Assembly: GCA_964512995.1 (NCBI GenBank) | Contig: CAZELM010000083.1 | Coordinates: forward strand, 1-7,684 | Reading direction: 5' to 3' | Source: CAZELM01 sp964512995 | Lineage (GTDB): Bacteria > CSSED10-310 | Length of the DNA: 7,684 nucleotides | Translations under genes and position numbers: made by a program | The notes under the pieces: model-generated | Database searches by the model: none | Told to the model about the DNA's origin: nothing | What the model saw: only the letters and a program-made list of their open reading frames with translations | Shown: positions 6,764-7,684 of the stretch, piece after piece | Layout of the letters: each line of letters starts with the position of its first letter | Numbering within the stretch: the first letter of the stretch is position 1

Positions 6764-7216
6764 TTACATTCCAGCCATTCCGTACGGATTCTTCGGCAGA
6801 ATGACGGTGTATCCCGGCTGAGAGGTTCCGAGGTTCGCAAAGACAGCGCCCCAGAGGTAAATGGTGTCTGTGGTGGCTTGGATTGCATATGTTCCGAATC
6901 CATAGCCATTACCCAAACTCTCTTCTCCCCACCAAGCATCGGCTGAACCAATCATCCAGGCTTTTCCCGGTTCAATGGTTCCTGTGGTAGAGGCAAACAA
7001 AGCACCATCAGCAGTCGCATCATAGAGATTGATTGTTACGGTAGCAGTAGCGGCTGTTTCTGTGGGGGATGAAGCCATATTGGAAACACTCCAGAACGAC
7101 ATAATCGCCCATCCGTGCTGCCAGTAAGGGAATGGAACGGTTTCATCTGCGAATGTAACGTTTGCAACTAAACCTAATACTAAGACCATTGTGAGTGTGG
7201 CAAATAATTTCTTCAT
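6764..7216 (-). CDS. Small tryptophan-rich secreted protein of unknown family
   Basis: This is a 150-residue product that I do not recognise. Residues 1-23 form a clear Sec signal peptide (MKK, hydrophobic core, cleavage after TFA). The mature part of about 127 residues has seven Trp and no Cys. It alternates hydrophobic and Thr/Ala-rich stretches (ATATVTINLYD, YAIQATTDTIYLWG) typical of an all-beta extracellular fold. Pro/Gly turns (PFPYWQHGW, EPGKAWMIG, DAWWGEES) and a Gly/Met tail (NPYGMAGM) add to this. It has no transmembrane anchor, lipobox or sorting motif, so release to the periplasm or outside is likely. AAGGAG stands seven bases before the ATG and a strong terminator follows, so it is probably a single-gene, well-expressed unit. 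A minus-strand TATACA at 7294-7299 could be its -10, but no convincing -35 was found. A surface-layer, adhesion or appendage role is only a guess. Confidence 0.88.
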   Translation of the reverse strand: MKKLFATLTMVLVLGLVANVTFADETVPFPYWQHGWAIMSFWSVSNMASSPTETAATATVTINLYDATADGALFASTTGTIEPGKAWMIGSADAWWGEESLGNGYGFGTYAIQATTDTIYLWGAVFANLGTSQPGYTVILPKNPYGMAGM

Positions 7217-7223
7217 TTTCTCT

Positions 7224-7229
7224 CTCCTT
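7224..7229 (-). promoter_or_regulatory. Strong ribosome binding site of the secreted-protein gene
   Basis: AAGGAG on the minus strand sits seven bases before the ATG at 7216-7214, near-optimal in sequence and spacing. Confidence 0.8.
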
Positions 7230-7235
7230 TAATTC

Positions 7236-7249
7236 CCCTGTTTTCAGGG
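7236..7249 (-). promoter_or_regulatory. Small leader hairpin before the secreted-protein RBS
   Basis: On the minus strand CCCTG, a four-A loop and CAGGG form a perfect 5-bp hairpin, six bases upstream of the AAGGAG site. It leaves the ribosome site single-stranded and could stabilise the transcript. The function is inferred. Confidence 0.35.
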
Positions 7250-7334
7250 TAAGTTGTGTTTGGTTCACGGTAATTTGTTTCATCCGACTCGAGTGTATAA
7301 ACCGGTGAGATTGTGAAAGGTTCCGCGGGTTCCT

Positions 7335-7380
7335 AAAAAAATCTTTTCTGCCTCGGAACGATCCGCATCTGAGGCAGAAA
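7335..7380 (-). terminator. Intrinsic terminator for a leftward transcript entering from the right
   Basis: TTTCTGCCTC (7345-7354) and GAGGCAGAAA (7371-7380) are perfect 10-bp inverted arms with a 16-base loop. On the minus strand the stem is followed by AGA and then seven T (A-run 7335-7341), the usual intrinsic terminator layout. The plus strand has no U-run after the stem. It therefore should end transcription coming through the 21-bp repeats, just upstream of the secreted-protein gene. Confidence 0.7.
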
Positions 7381-7400
7381 TAGGGTATGCCTGCATAGAT

Positions 7401-7684
7401 TCATGAAAACCATCGAATTCCAGCCATCATCCTCAGTCCTTCTCCCGGTGGGATAAGGACAGATGGGTTAAGTATTTTTATTTCCAGGAGGAATCCGGTA
7501 ATCAGGAATGGCATTATGTCACGGTATCCAGGGATTCCTACTGGAATCTCCTGTCCAGAATTATAGATAACCTTGGAATACTCGTAAATGATCGCAGATG
7601 GTCTGTCGATGACCGCGGATGCTCGGTCAATGACTGCGGACGCTTGGTCGATGACCGCGGATGGTCTGTCGATGACTGCGGACG
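7401..7684 (-). CDS. Doubtful carboxy-terminal fragment with SAVIDR-type heptad repeats
   Basis: A minus-strand frame enters from the right edge, is open for 93 full codons and stops at TGA (7403-7401), 20 bases before the terminator stem. It starts with four heptads SAVIDRP, SAVIDQA, SAVIDRA and SAVIDRP, then two decayed ones (SAIIYEY, SKVIYNS). A non-repetitive tail with a short hydrophobic stretch (MPFLITGFLLEI) follows. For coding: the 21-bp period keeps frame, the heptad register outlasts the DNA similarity, and a terminator follows the stop. Against: two intergenic-type inverted repeats fall inside the frame, three other frames of the array are also open, and the tail resembles no protein I know. 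More likely repeat-rich intergenic DNA or a degraded gene. Confidence 0.25.
   Translation of the reverse strand, partial: SAVIDRPSAVIDQASAVIDRASAVIDRPSAIIYEYSKVIYNSGQEIPVGIPGYRDIMPFLITGFLLEIKILNPSVLIPPGEGLRMMAGIRWFS
7436..7460. repeat. Near-perfect palindrome with 11-bp arms, REP/MITE-like
   Basis: GTCCTTCTCCC (7436-7446) and GGGATAAGGAC (7450-7460) pair at 10 of 11 positions around a GGT loop. Arms of this GTCCTTCTCCC / GGGAGAAGGAC style are common in dispersed intergenic palindromes of bacterial genomes. Only one copy is in the window. Confidence 0.6.
7482..7546. repeat. Inverted repeat with 15-bp arms and 35-base loop
   Basis: TTCCAGGAGGAATCC (7482-7496) is complementary to GGATTCCTACTGGAA (7532-7546) at 14 of 15 positions. 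The 35-base interval has no gene-like content. There is no U-run beside either arm, so it is not a terminator. It looks like a dispersed intergenic element or a structured RNA segment. Confidence 0.65.
7597..7684. repeat. 21-bp tandem repeat array, running off the right edge
   Basis: Four full units lie at 7597-7617, 7618-7638, 7639-7659 and 7660-7680, with the start of a fifth at 7681. The consensus is GAYGSTYKGTCRATGACYGCG. Units 1 and 4 differ at one base; units 2 and 3 form a second subtype. A decayed unit may precede at 7576-7596. The units are contiguous, without spacers, which rules out CRISPR. The total length is unknown. Confidence 0.85.

Larger units (their letters stand above)
7217..7684. 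other. Gene-poor, repeat-rich region at the right end
   Basis: These 468 bases contain no confident gene. In order they hold the leader of the secreted-protein gene, a minus-strand terminator (7335-7380), an 11-bp-arm palindrome (7436-7460), a 15-bp-arm inverted repeat (7482-7546) and a 21-bp tandem array (7597 to the edge). One minus-strand frame stays open throughout and is listed as doubtful. Confidence 0.7.

Noticed and set aside
7597..7684. CRISPR array
   Set aside because: The 21-bp units are directly abutting with no unique spacers, and no cas gene is present.
7407..7684. Plus-strand open frame through the right-end repeats with a vaguely LysM-like stretch (HYVTVSRDSYW)
   Set aside because: It has no ATG, GTG or TTG start before the repeats, no RBS, and the resemblance to LysM is too weak.
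7588..7684. Plus-strand ATG frame MIADGLSMTAD running off the edge
   Set aside because: It begins at the edge of the tandem array with no good RBS; other frames of the same array are equally open.

Overview
The window looks like chromosome from a Gram-negative-type bacterium, probably from an uncultured or candidate phylum. The evidence is moderate GC, AGGAG-type ribosome binding sites, Sec signal peptides, a secreted collagen-like protein with an 'IPQNITYQG' amino-terminal module, and a soluble Hanks-type kinase fused to TPRs. No taxonomic marker (rRNA, ribosomal protein) is present, so the phylum cannot be named. No tRNA, rRNA, transposase, phage gene or CRISPR array was seen.

Layout from left to right. 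(1) Positions 1-642, minus strand: the amino-terminal 214 codons of a secreted collagen-like protein, running off the left edge inside its Gly-X-Y repeats. (2) 643-883: spacer with a plausible promoter for that gene. (3) 884-3037, minus: a PknB-like serine/threonine kinase with a carboxy-terminal TPR array and no membrane segment. (4) 3038-3398: divergent intergenic region with one candidate promoter in each direction, a small possible leader ORF and a GC-rich stem. (5) 3399-6701, plus: the most notable gene, an 1100-residue protein that joins an endonuclease Q (EndoQ)-like PHP/zinc-finger nuclease to a complete UvrD/Rep/PcrA-type superfamily 1A helicase and ends in QLDLF, a textbook bacterial sliding-clamp-binding pentapeptide. 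(6) 6713-6744: a terminator that serves the convergent minus-strand gene. (7) 6764-7216, minus: a small, tryptophan-rich, cysteine-free secreted protein of unknown family with an excellent RBS and its own terminator. (8) 7217-7684: no confident gene. It holds a terminator for leftward transcription, two near-perfect inverted repeats, and a 21-bp tandem repeat array that runs off the right edge.

The genes do not form one obvious pathway. The two secreted proteins and the kinase look like independently transcribed units for surface and signalling functions. The EndoQ-helicase fusion reads as a stand-alone repair machine: incision beside deaminated or abasic bases, unwinding from the nick, and recruitment to replication or repair sites through the beta clamp. 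That functional model is inferred from domain content; the domains and the terminal motif are directly visible.
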